From positions 1-51,789 of the forward strand of contig CAYULH010000020.1 of the NCBI GenBank assembly GCA_964445645.1: 51,789 nucleotides of DNA, given 5' to 3'. The stretch's first letter is position 1, and the number at the start of each line of letters is the position of its first letter. Both the position numbers and the translations under genes were made by a program. Below, piece after piece: positions 34,977 through 44,443 of this stretch. The notes under the pieces are model-generated. The model was not told where the DNA came from. It ran no database searches and worked only from the letters and a program-made list of their open reading frames with translations. The stretch comes from Aureispira sp964445645 (GTDB lineage: Bacteria; Bacteroidota; Bacteroidia; Chitinophagales; Saprospiraceae).

Positions 34977-35007
34977 TTTGCCGATAAGCTAACAACTTTT
35001 ACTTTTG
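34977..35007 (+). promoter_or_regulatory. Canonical Bacteroidota promoter of the deacetylase gene
   Basis: TTTG (34977-34980), 19 bases, TACTTTTG (35000-35007), a full consensus match. Leader of about 65 bases to the ATG at 35076. The 401-base region 34675-35075 thus holds two divergent promoters and no gene. Confidence 0.85.
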
Positions 35008-35075
35008 ACAACTGTTATGGATAACTCAATATCATCCATCTTTTTGTGGTTCTAGCTTTATTTTTATTGTAATTT

Positions 35076-35987
35076 ATGTCTTTGCACATTGCTTTTTCCT
35101 CCATCTACAAATATCAGCTTCCTGCCAATCATCGGTTTCCGATGTCCAAGTATGAATTGATTCCTGCCCAACTCTTGCACCAAGGTATCATTAGCCCCCA
35201 TCAGTTTTTTGAGCCCGAGCCACTAGCAGAGCATTGGATATTACGTACCCACAGTGCCGACTATTGGAACAGTCTAAAAACGGGTACTCTTAGTGCCAAA
35301 GCAGCCCGCAAAATTGGTTTTCCTATGCGGCCAGAATTGGTGGAGCGTGGGCGTGTTATTGCTAGAGGCACTATTGATTGTACGCTTTATGCGCTGCAAT
35401 ATGGGGCAGCCATGAACGTGGCAGGCGGCACGCACCACTCTTTTTATGAGCATGGCGAGGGCTTTTGTGTGCTCAATGATTTTGCGATTGCCGCTAATTT
35501 TTTGTTGGATGAGGGATTGGCCAATAAGATTCTGATTGTGGATTTGGATGTGCATCAGGGCAATGGAACAGCCAAATTGATGGAGGAGGAAGCTCGGGTG
35601 TTTACTTTTTCGATGCACGGTGCCAAGAATTATCCCTTGCGTAAGGAACAATCAGATTTGGATATTGCATTAGAGGATGGCTTGACCGACCAGCCCTATC
35701 TGGAGATTTTGCAACATTATTTGCCCGATTTGCTGCAAAGTGTGCAACCAGATATAGTATTGTACCTATCGGGTGTAGATGTATTAGCTACCGACAAGCT
35801 CGGTCGTTTGGGCTTGACCCTAGAAGGTTGCAAAGCCAGAGATCAGTTTGTTTTTGAAACTTGCAAAGCATTTGGCAAGCCTGTGGCTGTGAGTATGGGC
35901 GGTGGCTACTCGCCTAGATTGGCCCATATTGTGGATGCCCACTGCAATACCTTTCAGATGGCTCAGGATATTTATTTTGAGGATTAA
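35076..35987 (+). CDS. Histone-deacetylase-family hydrolase (class IV / AcuC-like)
   Basis: A 303-residue enzyme with the full deacetylase site: His120-His121 (GGTHHSF), zinc ligands Asp158 and His160 (DLDVHQGNG) and Asp235 (SGVD), and GGGYSP near the end. The compact size and DLDVHQGNGT sequence are typical of the HDAC11/class-IV branch that includes bacterial acetylpolyamine or acyl-lysine deacylases. Cytoplasmic, zinc-dependent, substrate unknown. Overlaps the convergent rhomboid gene by 4 bases. Confidence 0.9.
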   Translation: MSLHIAFSSIYKYQLPANHRFPMSKYELIPAQLLHQGIISPHQFFEPEPLAEHWILRTHSADYWNSLKTGTLSAKAARKIGFPMRPELVERGRVIARGTIDCTLYALQYGAAMNVAGGTHHSFYEHGEGFCVLNDFAIAANFLLDEGLANKILIVDLDVHQGNGTAKLMEEEARVFTFSMHGAKNYPLRKEQSDLDIALEDGLTDQPYLEILQHYLPDLLQSVQPDIVLYLSGVDVLATDKLGRLGLTLEGCKARDQFVFETCKAFGKPVAVSMGGGYSPRLAHIVDAHCNTFQMAQDIYFED

Positions 35988-36667
35988 AACCCTCCTGTTA
36001 TGTACTCTTGAATTTCAATCAAAAAAGCATACAGTAATATTGGCTTGAGTGCAGCCAAGAACACAAATCCCCAAATACTACCCCAGTAGTGGGCATCATG
36101 CCCCACATTATCCATATTTCGCTTGCTCATATAAGCAGAATAAGCCAAATAAGCCAAACCAAAAAAAACGGCTGGAAAATAAATTCCGGGAAGAAAAATT
36201 AGGCCCATAGAAGACGTGGGGGCCAACAAAATAAAGGCAAAAACCACCGATGAAACGGCTCCAGAGGCCCCTAGTGCGGCATAGCCTCGATTATCTTTGT
36301 GTTTGTAATACGAATATAAAGACGACATAATAAGCCCAGATATATACAAGCCCAAATAAACCATATTGCCCAAAATCCCAAACAAGTAAGGATCCTTTAG
36401 GGTTATCTCTACCATCCCTCCAAACATCAACAATACATAACTATTAAACAACAGATGAATCCAATCATTGTGAATGAGTCCGTGACTAAAAAAACGATAC
36501 CATTGTTTTTCACGTTTCATCTCGTACGGAATAAACATCAACTTGACCTTGCCCGAACCATACTCCATATAACGATAAGAAGTGTACACAGTAATGAGCA
36601 AAATCAAGTAGGTCAAGGGAGCCTCTAAAATTCCGGGTTCGCCTCCCATTAAGAATAATTGGTTCAT
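35984..36667 (-). CDS. Rhomboid-family intramembrane serine protease
   Basis: A 227-residue polytopic protein. Features are an HGLIHNDWIHLLFNSYVLLMFG second segment, the active GASG loop with Ser135 and the catalytic His193 in AHYWGSIWG near the C-terminus. About six membrane helices. It cleaves transmembrane substrates in the membrane plane. An insert of charged residues (YYKHKDNRG) precedes the active serine. The substrate is unknown. The next gene on the strand (ABC ATPase) is 32 bases upstream, so they may be co-transcribed. Confidence 0.87.
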   Translation of the reverse strand: MNQLFLMGGEPGILEAPLTYLILLITVYTSYRYMEYGSGKVKLMFIPYEMKREKQWYRFFSHGLIHNDWIHLLFNSYVLLMFGGMVEITLKDPYLFGILGNMVYLGLYISGLIMSSLYSYYKHKDNRGYAALGASGAVSSVVFAFILLAPTSSMGLIFLPGIYFPAVFFGLAYLAYSAYMSKRNMDNVGHDAHYWGSIWGFVFLAALKPILLYAFLIEIQEYITGGF

Positions 36668-36699
36668 ATAAATTGATGCAATAGTAGTTGGTAATAAAA

Positions 36700-37404
36700 C
36701 TAAAGGGCACTAATAATGTGCTGGTTGCGAATGTCGCTTTCTATCTCGCCATCCTTGAGCCGAATAATTCGATGAGCATACTCGGCTATATCAGGCTCGT
36801 GTGTTACCAAAATAACCGTGTTGCCATTGTTGTGAATCTGCTCAAACAGTGCCATAATTTCTATAGAGGTTTTAGAATCGAGGTTTCCAGTAGGCTCATC
36901 AGCCAAAATAATAGAAGGATCATTGACCAAGGCACGAGCCACGGCCACCCTTTGGCGTTGTCCGCCCGACAATTCATTGGGCTTGTGGTCTACCCGATCG
37001 CCCAATCCCACCGATTCCAACACCTTTTGAGCCTTGGCCAGCCGCTCCGATTTTTTCATTCCAGCATACACCAAAGGCAAAGCCACATTTTCCAAAGAAG
37101 AAAGTCTGGGTATCAGGTTAAAGGTCTGAAATACAAAACCAATTTCTTTGTTTCTAATGGCAGCCAATTCATCATCAACCAAGGTAGAAACATTTTTTTG
37201 ATTGAGCAGATACTCCCCAGAAGTAGGCGTATCCAAACAGCCCAACATGTTCATCAAGGTAGATTTGCCCGAGCCAGAGGGGCCCATCAAGGCCACATAC
37301 TCATTCTTGTGAATCGTAAGCGTAACACCACGCAAAGCATGAACAATTTGTTCCCCCATCTGGTAACGCTTACGTACATCGGTAATGTCAATAACTTTAG
37401 ACAT
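36700..37404 (-). CDS. ABC transporter ATP-binding protein (LolD/MacB type)
   Basis: A 234-residue ATPase: Walker A GPSGSGKST (41-49), Q-loop QTFNLIPRL, signature LSGGQRQR, Walker B ILADEPTGNLD and the switch His in VTHEPD. The TGNLDSKT sequence and A-loop spacing place it in the LolD/MacB/FtsE-like group that drives permeases of the FtsX/MacB kind (lipoprotein sorting, efflux or envelope signalling). No permease gene is adjacent, so it is an orphan here. ATG at 37404 is used because the upstream 23 codons lie before the usual MSKVI start. Confidence 0.9.
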   Translation of the reverse strand: MSKVIDITDVRKRYQMGEQIVHALRGVTLTIHKNEYVALMGPSGSGKSTLMNMLGCLDTPTSGEYLLNQKNVSTLVDDELAAIRNKEIGFVFQTFNLIPRLSSLENVALPLVYAGMKKSERLAKAQKVLESVGLGDRVDHKPNELSGGQRQRVAVARALVNDPSIILADEPTGNLDSKTSIEIMALFEQIHNNGNTVILVTHEPDIAEYAHRIIRLKDGEIESDIRNQHIISAL

Positions 37405-37482
37405 AGATTTAGCTAAATATTTTGTTGCGTTACATTTGTACTTCTTTGCCAAAATACAAAGTATTTGCTCCAATAAATAAAA

Positions 37483-37884
37483 TTATCCCTCGTGGGGTAC
37501 AAATTCCAAACAAACCGAATTGATGCAGTAGCGCATGCCGCCTTTGCCCCGAGGCCCATCATTAAAAATATGCCCCAAATGGCTTTCGCAAGCCGAACAC
37601 AACAACTCCACTCTTGTCATACCATGACTATAATCCGCACGCTGTGTAATGTTGGCCGTCTCCAATTCGCCCCAAAACGAAGGCCAGCCACAACCCGAAT
37701 GATACTTGTGTGTCGATTCAAATAAGGGCGTGCTACAAGCCTTGCAGTGGTACGTTCCCTGCTCCTCATGGTTATAATAAGTACCTGTAAAGGCCCGTTC
37801 TGTTCCTGCTTGGCGCAATACACGATACTCTTCGGGTGTCAATTGCTCCCGCCATTCTTGTTCTGTTTTTTGTATCTTTTTCAT
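37483..37884 (-). CDS. msrB: Peptide-methionine (R)-S-oxide reductase
   Basis: A 133-residue zinc MsrB: zinc ligands Cys47, Cys50, Cys96 and Cys99, catalytic Cys120 in RYCINS, and Cys65 in SGCGWPSF as the likely recycling cysteine. It repairs methionine-R-sulfoxide in proteins. No signal peptide, so cytoplasmic. Sits 78 bases upstream of the ABC ATPase on the same strand. Confidence 0.95.
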   Translation of the reverse strand: MKKIQKTEQEWREQLTPEEYRVLRQAGTERAFTGTYYNHEEQGTYHCKACSTPLFESTHKYHSGCGWPSFWGELETANITQRADYSHGMTRVELLCSACESHLGHIFNDGPRGKGGMRYCINSVCLEFVPHEG

Positions 37885-38271
37885 TTGTGCTAATGTCTAT
37901 TCTTACCAAAAAAAACTCTTCATAACTACAACAAAACAGCTAAAATGTTCTTTGTGCTTACAAACAATAGTTTCCTCAAACCTCGCTTCTTACTACAAAA
38001 ATCAATATAGGCATCCCCCAAGAGCAATCCAATTTTTGACTGCATTCTTTTGCTTACACATAATCCAACAAATAATACTTCCCTGCAATTACTATAGACC
38101 AATCTACTTAATATTTCGCCCAATGCCTCCTTCGTTTGTATTCTATAATAATACACACAAAATTGACACAACATCGCTCTTTCTAGCCTGATTTTTGTAC
38201 TAGCGTTCTATAACAACACAGTATCATCAAATCTATTTTATTCCTAAACAACACCGATTCCCCTTACCAAT
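37885..38271. other. 387-base AT-rich spacer
   Basis: Short frames here are low-complexity and not gene-like. I see no strong hairpin and no exact promoter; TGATTTTTG near 38190 is a weak -7 for the gene at 38272. Confidence 0.4.
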
Positions 38272-39243
38272 ATGAGTCGTTTCTTAATTGCTATATCCTT
38301 ATTGCTTCTATTACTTTCTTGTGAGAAAGAATTTACCCCACAAACCACTTACAAAGGCCCTCAGCTAGTAGTAGAGGGCTATATAGAAGCGGGGCAAAAC
38401 CCCTTGCCACCCTATGTCTTGCTAACCAAAAGTACGGAATACTCTAGCCGCCTAAGCACAGATGACTTGAGCAATTTATTTGTCAATGATGCCCGTGTTC
38501 GTATTTCGGACGGTGTAGATACTGTTACCCTACAAGAATATTGTATCAGCGATTTGCAAATTTTGCCCCCTGCCCTCAGAGATGCGGTGCTCCAAGCCCT
38601 AGGCTTGCCTAGTTTTGATCCTGATTCTAATGTTGATATTTGTGTATATACCGATTTAATAGGGCTTATTTTTGGTGGGCTTGATATTCGTGAGGGGGGG
38701 CGTTATGATTTGATCGTAGAGGCCGATGGCTTTGATGTGGTGACGGCTACCACTACCATCCCCAATTTGGTGAATGTGGATTCGCTCACCTATGTTGACC
38801 ATCAAAATTATCCAGCCAATGACTCTTTGGTAGAAGTGGTGGCACATTTTACCGATCCAGTTGGCCCCAACTTTTATCGTGTATTCACCAAGCGCAATGA
38901 CGAGCCCTTTTATCCTGCCACCAGCAAAGCAACCCGAGGGTCGGCTACTGATGATCGTCTTTTTGAGGGGCGTTCGTTTAGTTTTGAAATTATTCGTGGA
39001 CAAGATCCATTTGGCGAGTCTAGTTTTGAAACCTTTGGCTACTTTTGGCGTGGTGATACCGTTACGTTCAGAGGTTGTAATTTAGATTACGAACATTTTA
39101 GATTTTGGCAAACCATTGAATACAGCTCCAATTCTCAAGGGCCTTTTGGCACTTATACCCGTGTAGAGTCCAATATCAACGGCGGTTTAGGCGTATGGGG
39201 TGGCCAAGTTTGTAAGGATTATACCATTATTATACCTGAATAA
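38272..39243 (+). CDS. DUF4249 lipoprotein
   Basis: A 323-residue lipoprotein (lipobox LLLSC, Cys17). The opening LVVEGYIEAGQNPLPPYVLLTKS...VNDARVRISDG is the DUF4249 signature, followed by a beta-sandwich with GGRYDLIVEADGF and a C-terminal CKDYTIIIPE. These surface lipoproteins pair with TonB-dependent receptors in Bacteroidota, and the receptor follows after 94 bases. The ligand is unknown, and a promoter in the gap means the receptor can also be transcribed alone. Confidence 0.85.
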   Translation: MSRFLIAISLLLLLLSCEKEFTPQTTYKGPQLVVEGYIEAGQNPLPPYVLLTKSTEYSSRLSTDDLSNLFVNDARVRISDGVDTVTLQEYCISDLQILPPALRDAVLQALGLPSFDPDSNVDICVYTDLIGLIFGGLDIREGGRYDLIVEADGFDVVTATTTIPNLVNVDSLTYVDHQNYPANDSLVEVVAHFTDPVGPNFYRVFTKRNDEPFYPATSKATRGSATDDRLFEGRSFSFEIIRGQDPFGESSFETFGYFWRGDTVTFRGCNLDYEHFRFWQTIEYSSNSQGPFGTYTRVESNINGGLGVWGGQVCKDYTIIIPE

Positions 39244-39272
39244 ACAAGCTAAAAACAAGCGAATCACACTAC

Positions 39273-39302
39273 TTTGTTCTGCTAAAATACTTGCTATCTT
39301 TG
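39273..39302 (+). promoter_or_regulatory. Near-canonical Bacteroidota promoter upstream of the TonB receptor
   Basis: TTTG (39273-39276), 18 bases, TATCTTTG (39295-39302). A leader of about 28 bases leads to the ATG at 39338; no room for a riboswitch. Confidence 0.75.
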
Positions 39303-39337
39303 TGCCGCTTACTTTCTAATAAAGAACAAGGTGTTTT

Positions 39338-41221
39338 ATGAGAATTTATAGTCTGATTGGTTTATGGATAGGATGTTGTGGCGTATTACAGGCTCAAAAA
39401 GAGGCATTTACCGTCAATGCCAATGACACCATCTATGTTCAAGAAACGCTCCCCTTATATGGCAAAGGCCAACATTATGAGGTCTTGGATTCTGCTCAAC
39501 TAGAACGTTACAACAGCCAAACACTCGCCCAAACACTGGCCTTAGAAAGTACTTTTTTTGTCAAAAACTACGGCCCTAGTGGCATCAGCACCCTATCGGG
39601 CCGAGGTGGCAGTGCCAGCCAAACAGCCGTTTTGTGGGAAGGGTTTAATATCCAAAACAATATGCTTGGACAAACAGACTTGTCCTTGATTCCTATGTTT
39701 TTTATCGACCAAGTAGATCTGCAATATGGGGGTGGTTCTTCTTTTTTTGGCAATAGTGGTGTGGGGGGCGCACTGCATTTGAGCAGCAACACACCCCAAA
39801 AACAAGGGCTAGGACTCAAAGCTCAATGGAGTGGCGGCAGTTTTGAAACCTTTCAACAAAGTGTACAAGCCAGCTATGGTTTCAAAAAATATCACACCAG
39901 CCTGCGCTTATTTCATCGACAAGCCCAAAACAATTATTGGTTTACCAATAGCAATGCCTTTGGATTTCCCAAGCCTATAGAACGGCAAATTCATGCTGCC
40001 ACCCGTCAATGGGGCATCCTACACAGCCAAGCACTCCGTTTCCAAAAACATCACTTTTCGCTTCAATCTTGGTACCAACACAACCAGCGTCAAATCCCTC
40101 CTACCCTGCTCAACAGCCAAAGCACAGACCAACAAGCAGATCAGGCTTGGCGCACTGCCCTCCATTGGAAATGGCATCACAATAACCTGCTCTTCAAGGC
40201 CAGAACCGCTCTAATATGGGAACGTCTCTATTTTGCCAATGATGTAGTACAATCCGAAAGCAAGATGCTAAGTTCTATTACCGAAGCCGAAGCCCGTTGG
40301 TATATTGCTCCATCGCATCGCTTGCAAATAGGCTTACACTATGGTTTTTATACCGCTCAATCACAAGCTTATTCCAATGCGCCACAACAAAATCGCCCCG
40401 CTCTATTTGTGCATTATCGTTATTTGAGTCCTCAAGAAAAATGGCGCATCAATCTGAGTGTACGCCAAGAATGGGTAAATACCCAAACCCAACGACCAGC
40501 GCTGGCCTTGGGGCTGCTCTGGCAAGCCTTCAGACACTGGAGCTTAAATGCACATGCCTCCCACAACTATCGCTTGCCTACCTTTAATGATTTGTACTGG
40601 CAGTCTTTGGGCAATCCTGATTTGCGCCCCGAATACAGTTGGAACAGCGAAATAGGGCTGCATTATCACCGCCAAAAAGGAAATTATCAATGGGAAGCAA
40701 GGGCTAATGTGTTTTGTAATTTAATTGATAATTGGATTTTGTGGAGTCCTAATGATGCAGGCTTGTGGCGGCCTAGCAATGTCGAGCAAGTGTGGGCAAG
40801 GGGCCTAGAGGCCCATGCCAAAGTTCAAGCCAACTGGAAAGCTTGGGAACTGCAATTGCGGGCGCAATATGCTTTTACCCAAACTACACGCACTCAAGGC
40901 AGCACCAATTTGTTGGGCAACCAGTTGATTTATGTGCCTGTGCATCAGGGCAATGCTGCTTTTTTGTTGGGATTCAAACAAAGCCAGCTTTTGCTGCAAG
41001 CTCAATGGACGGGCAAGCGTTTTACGGACAATGCCAATAGTGCATTGCTGCCCGCTTTTGCCTTGCTGCATTTGCGCCTAGAGCAACGCCTAAAATTTGG
41101 CAAAGGGTCTATCGTGCTGTATGGGCAAGCCAACAACTTGTTGGGGGCCGACTATCAGGTTGTTTTGAATAGGCCCATGCCTTGGCAGCAGTTTGAGTTG
41201 GGGCTGCAGTTCTTTTTGTAA
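39338..41221 (+). CDS. TonB-dependent outer-membrane receptor (BtuB-like layout)
   Basis: A 627-residue receptor. After a signal peptide (cleavage after LQAQ), a plug domain (about 50-160; TLSGRGGSASQTAVLWEGFN, then QVDLQYGGGSSFFGNSGVGGALHL) and a 22-strand barrel follow, ending in FELGLQFFL with C-terminal aromatic residues. The barrel includes the RLPTFNDLYW...NPDLRPEYSWNSE segment seen in BtuB/FepA-type receptors. There is no N-terminal carboxypeptidase-like domain, unlike SusC. It imports a substrate using TonB energy; cobalamin or metal complexes are possible, but no cobalamin riboswitch is in the 94-base leader. Paired with the DUF4249 lipoprotein. Confidence 0.9.
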   Translation: MRIYSLIGLWIGCCGVLQAQKEAFTVNANDTIYVQETLPLYGKGQHYEVLDSAQLERYNSQTLAQTLALESTFFVKNYGPSGISTLSGRGGSASQTAVLWEGFNIQNNMLGQTDLSLIPMFFIDQVDLQYGGGSSFFGNSGVGGALHLSSNTPQKQGLGLKAQWSGGSFETFQQSVQASYGFKKYHTSLRLFHRQAQNNYWFTNSNAFGFPKPIERQIHAATRQWGILHSQALRFQKHHFSLQSWYQHNQRQIPPTLLNSQSTDQQADQAWRTALHWKWHHNNLLFKARTALIWERLYFANDVVQSESKMLSSITEAEARWYIAPSHRLQIGLHYGFYTAQSQAYSNAPQQNRPALFVHYRYLSPQEKWRINLSVRQEWVNTQTQRPALALGLLWQAFRHWSLNAHASHNYRLPTFNDLYWQSLGNPDLRPEYSWNSEIGLHYHRQKGNYQWEARANVFCNLIDNWILWSPNDAGLWRPSNVEQVWARGLEAHAKVQANWKAWELQLRAQYAFTQTTRTQGSTNLLGNQLIYVPVHQGNAAFLLGFKQSQLLLQAQWTGKRFTDNANSALLPAFALLHLRLEQRLKFGKGSIVLYGQANNLLGADYQVVLNRPMPWQQFELGLQFFL

Positions 41222-41260
41222 ATTCCAAAACAGAAAAAAAAGGTTCAATATGAAAACAGA

Positions 41261-41297
41261 AAAAGTGCTTAAAGACCAATCTTTAAGCACTTTTTAT
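41261..41297. terminator. Bidirectional terminator between the TonB receptor and the duplicated-domain lipoprotein
   Basis: AAAAGTGCTTAAAGA (41261-41275) pairs perfectly with TCTTTAAGCACTTTT (41280-41294), loop of four, and runs of A and T on both sides. Confidence 0.92.
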
Positions 41298-41315
41298 ATT
41301 TATAATTGAGTCTTG

Positions 41316-42281
41316 CTACATTGGAGCAGGCACTAAATCTTTGTTCTTACGCAAACCTATTTTGATATAATGGGATGCTGGCAAATCTGCATTTTTGGTA
41401 GTTGGTTTGTCCAATTTGGACGTAGAAGCCACTTTTGCCAAGGTATATTCTTTGTTTCCAACTTTGTACACGCCAATCAAGCGTTGTAGCACATCAGCCA
41501 TTACAGCCGTATAATCCTCACCCAATTGCAATTCGGCATCATCATCACCTTCTATAGAAGCCAATTTGTGGTAATTGACATCCACCACAATCTCTCTAGA
41601 TTTGATTTTGTTTTGAACATCTTCGGGTAAGTGTGTCCACCAGTATTGCAGGCTTTGAATATTGTCGTTATTTACTTGCTCTTCTCTCAGAAATATTTCT
41701 GTATCAAACTGTTGTAATTTTACAGGTATTTGCTTTACCAAACGAATATTGGTAGCATGTTCGCCTTCTATTTCATCGGTTTTATTCTCAATCAATGTTG
41801 TACTCACCGTATACGTCATACCTGTCTGGCTGCCAATTATTTGTTCCAATGCTTCTCCCGTATTCTCTATTTGAGAATCGTTCAATTGAGGGTTAATTGC
41901 CTTTTTGTCATTGGTACGAATCTTAGACACCACTTCAATATCAATTTCTTTGGCTTTGATTTGAGACTGTACAGGTTCGGGCAGGCTATCCCACCAAGAT
42001 TCTAATTCTTTGACATTGGCTTCGGACAATTTGGCTTGTTGTTGTTCATGTTGTCCACGAATAATACGAATTTCGTGCGACAGTGGCATGGCAATAGTCA
42101 TTTCTTCAGGAACAGCAGCATCAGCAGCAGATTCTACAGCTACTAAAGCACTGGCTTGCCAAGGTTCATGGGTCTCGGATTGTTCTGAATCATTTGACTG
42201 GACGGTACAACTAACCAAGCAGCAGCTCCATACAAAAAGAGCACTGATTAGAAAGGTAATCTTGGTGTTTTTTAAGTCCAT
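41316..42281 (-). CDS. Lipoprotein with an internally duplicated domain
   Basis: A 321-residue protein with a signal peptide and lipobox CLVSC. Two halves repeat: KLSEANVKELESWWDSLPEP then QSQIKAKEIDIEV, and VNNDNIQSLQYWWTHLPED then QNKIKSREIVVDV. Each is followed by a hydrophobic segment ending LEQIIG or LQRLIG. The duplication is visible by eye. I recognise no family. Acidic, Gln-rich, extracytoplasmic. The start may be ATG at 42284 or 42281. It converges on the TonB receptor across the shared terminator. Confidence 0.75.
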   Translation of the reverse strand: MDLKNTKITFLISALFVWSCCLVSCTVQSNDSEQSETHEPWQASALVAVESAADAAVPEEMTIAMPLSHEIRIIRGQHEQQQAKLSEANVKELESWWDSLPEPVQSQIKAKEIDIEVVSKIRTNDKKAINPQLNDSQIENTGEALEQIIGSQTGMTYTVSTTLIENKTDEIEGEHATNIRLVKQIPVKLQQFDTEIFLREEQVNNDNIQSLQYWWTHLPEDVQNKIKSREIVVDVNYHKLASIEGDDDAELQLGEDYTAVMADVLQRLIGVYKVGNKEYTLAKVASTSKLDKPTTKNADLPASHYIKIGLRKNKDLVPAPM

Positions 42282-42643
42282 CATATCGTTATAGTTTTCT
42301 GGTTGTATAGATAAAAATATCTTGTCAACCCTGTCTTAACATTCATCAAAAATATTGCCAAACAAACGTTTTTATTAACAAGTGTTTAACAAAAATTTTA
42401 GCAGGATACTATCTTTTATCCTTTGTCTATTAAATAAACGACATCAACGCTCTAAACGTAGACGTATTGGCCTTATTTTTTCAATTTATAGCTACAAAGT
42501 TATCTATTTGTTTCCCTTAAACCACTGCAACCAATGCTTGAGCCTCTAAATATTTTTTTAATAAAACCTCTATTGATAACATTAGCAATTTAACAATACT
42601 TTTTGAAAAAAGTTTTTATTATCGACCAAGTGCAGCAAACCAA
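42282..42643. other. 362-base AT-rich spacer
   Basis: Lies between two minus-strand genes. CAAAGTTA near 42495 matches a minus-strand -7 box without a -33 partner. I see no gene or terminator hairpin. Confidence 0.4.
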
Positions 42644-44167
42644 CTACTTAATCAATGCTTTTACAGCATTGGCAGGACTAATCAAAACGCCTGTTGCCTT
42701 GGTATCTTGTGTTTCTTTGCCTGTATCATTAAGAATTGCATACGCTTCTTGAGTGGTTAGTTGGGGTTGGATAGCCTTCATTAAACCCAACAAACCAGCT
42801 ACATAAGGGGTTGCCATAGAAGTGCCATTAAAAAACTCATATCTATTATTAGGAATGGTAGAGTATACTTGCACTCCGGGGGCGGCAATGCCCATTTTGA
42901 GTTGGCTTACATCATTGCTAAAAGTTGCTTTGTTTAGTTCTGCATCTACAGCAGCCACGGTCACTACCCCATCTACTGCTGCGGGCAAACGCCTACTAGC
43001 GTCTATATTTTCATTGCCTGCTGCTACCACTACAATAGCTCCTTTTTTGTTGGCATAATCCACGGCTTGTTTGTAGGCACGCATTCCTTGTGCTGTAGCT
43101 GGCCCACCCAAGGACATGGACAAAACATCAGCCCCGTTGTCTGCGGCCAATAGCATGCCTTGAATAATAGTTTTTTGGGTGGTATTGCCATATTTGCCAA
43201 ACACCTTCACACTGCTTACCTCTACAAAACCAGCTTTGGGGGTAAAGGAAGCTATACCTTTGTTATTGTTGCTCACGGCAGCAGCTATTCCTGCACAATG
43301 TGTACCGTGGCTGTGCGGATCTACATCATACTCATTCTTAATAGAAACAAAATTATCGGCCAAGTCTTCGTGCTTGCCATCCACACCTGTATCAATAATT
43401 ACCACTCTTGCTTTTTTCTTGGGTTTAATCTTAGCTTCATTGAGCAATTGATACAACGCCTCCATTTCTAGTGTTTCGTAGCCCCAAACTTTGCCAATTT
43501 CAGGATCATTGACGGCATAAGGTCGTTTATTGCCCTTTTGAATAGCCACCGCTTGTTGCTCCATAGGATCTAGTGATAAAATTTCGTTGGCTTCGATGTG
43601 ATCGACCAAACCACTAGCTTGAAAAGCTTCTACAATAGCTTGGTAATGCGCTTGTTGGTCATCGGGAATATTCACGGCATAATAATCATCCAATTCTGTT
43701 GCGGCACCATCTTGGGGGCTAAATGCAGGCGTACACACCAATTGATACCGGTCTACAATAGTTTGCAATTCTGATACTTGATGGCCATTGCTCACTTCTA
43801 CCAACAACTCATTGTTGGGATCCAAATTGTCCAAATCAACCGCCGTAGAAGTTGGCAGCCCCCAGCCTGTCATTCCCAAAAAATACCCTGTTACCATCAA
43901 AATAAGCATGGGAACAAATACGAGTTTGTGGCCACTAAAGGTATTTAAGAACAAGCCTCCTATAAATAAGAGCAGCAAATGTCCCCCCAAGGAAGCCCAA
44001 GAAACCACCCCCGGTAACAAAAGAGAAACCCCTAAATAAGCGCCCAAGGACAATAAAAATCCTTTGCCCATTACTGGTCGAAGGCTATCATTGTGCTTAA
44101 ATAAAAACCAAAGAGAGAGTGCTAAAAATGCTGCACAATAACTGATAATTGCTAAGAATGAGAACAT
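42644..44167 (-). CDS. Subtilisin-family (S8) protease with a polytopic membrane N-terminus
   Basis: A 507-residue protein. Residues 1-105 form about four membrane helices (around 3-24, 36-55, 60-78 and 83-103); 115-210 looks like an inhibitor/propeptide domain (ELLVEVSNGHQVSELQTIVDRY...HIEANEI); 240-505 is the subtilase domain with the triad Asp259 (IDTGVDG), His287 (HGTH) and Ser450 (GTSMATP). The order membrane-propeptide-protease is unusual: most S8 enzymes have a cleavable signal instead. The protease probably stays attached to the membrane unless it processes itself after the propeptide. Which side it faces is not settled by sequence; an even number of helices would put it on the N-terminal side. 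Confidence 0.85.
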   Translation of the reverse strand: MFSFLAIISYCAAFLALSLWFLFKHNDSLRPVMGKGFLLSLGAYLGVSLLLPGVVSWASLGGHLLLLFIGGLFLNTFSGHKLVFVPMLILMVTGYFLGMTGWGLPTSTAVDLDNLDPNNELLVEVSNGHQVSELQTIVDRYQLVCTPAFSPQDGAATELDDYYAVNIPDDQQAHYQAIVEAFQASGLVDHIEANEILSLDPMEQQAVAIQKGNKRPYAVNDPEIGKVWGYETLEMEALYQLLNEAKIKPKKKARVVIIDTGVDGKHEDLADNFVSIKNEYDVDPHSHGTHCAGIAAAVSNNNKGIASFTPKAGFVEVSSVKVFGKYGNTTQKTIIQGMLLAADNGADVLSMSLGGPATAQGMRAYKQAVDYANKKGAIVVVAAGNENIDASRRLPAAVDGVVTVAAVDAELNKATFSNDVSQLKMGIAAPGVQVYSTIPNNRYEFFNGTSMATPYVAGLLGLMKAIQPQLTTQEAYAILNDTGKETQDTKATGVLISPANAVKALIK

Positions 44168-44227
44168 AGTAATATTATGATAAGAGTGCTGTGGTCTTAC
44201 AACACTTTGCTGGATTTAAGAAATAGT

Positions 44228-44443
44228 TTATAAAATTTTGTAATCACTAATCTGTATAGCAGTTCCCCACATAAAAACAGAAAATACATTGGTGGCTTTC
44301 TGTGCCTCAATTTCTACCTTTAAACCCTCTTTTTGAAGTTTTTTAGGCATTTTAACAGGTTTCCAATGCTCGCCCTGCTGCCCTATAATGCCCCAGAAGC
44401 CTCCTGATAGATCTTGATATTTGACGGTTCCTTTGATAATCAT
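44228..44443 (-). CDS. Small conserved hypothetical protein
   Basis: A 71-residue protein: IKGTVKYQDLSGGFWGIIGQQGEHWKPV is the recognisable core of a small beta-barrel-like family seen in several phyla, ending FMWGTAIQISDYKIL. No signal peptide. ATG at 44443 gives the standard start. Function unknown. The region to its right (44444-44769) divides it from the divergent CAP gene. Confidence 0.7.
   Translation of the reverse strand: MIIKGTVKYQDLSGGFWGIIGQQGEHWKPVKMPKKLQKEGLKVEIEAQKATNVFSVFMWGTAIQISDYKIL

Noticed and set aside
39244..39337. Cobalamin riboswitch before the BtuB-like receptor
   Set aside because: The gap is only 94 bases and contains a promoter with a leader of about 28 bases, too short for the riboswitch.
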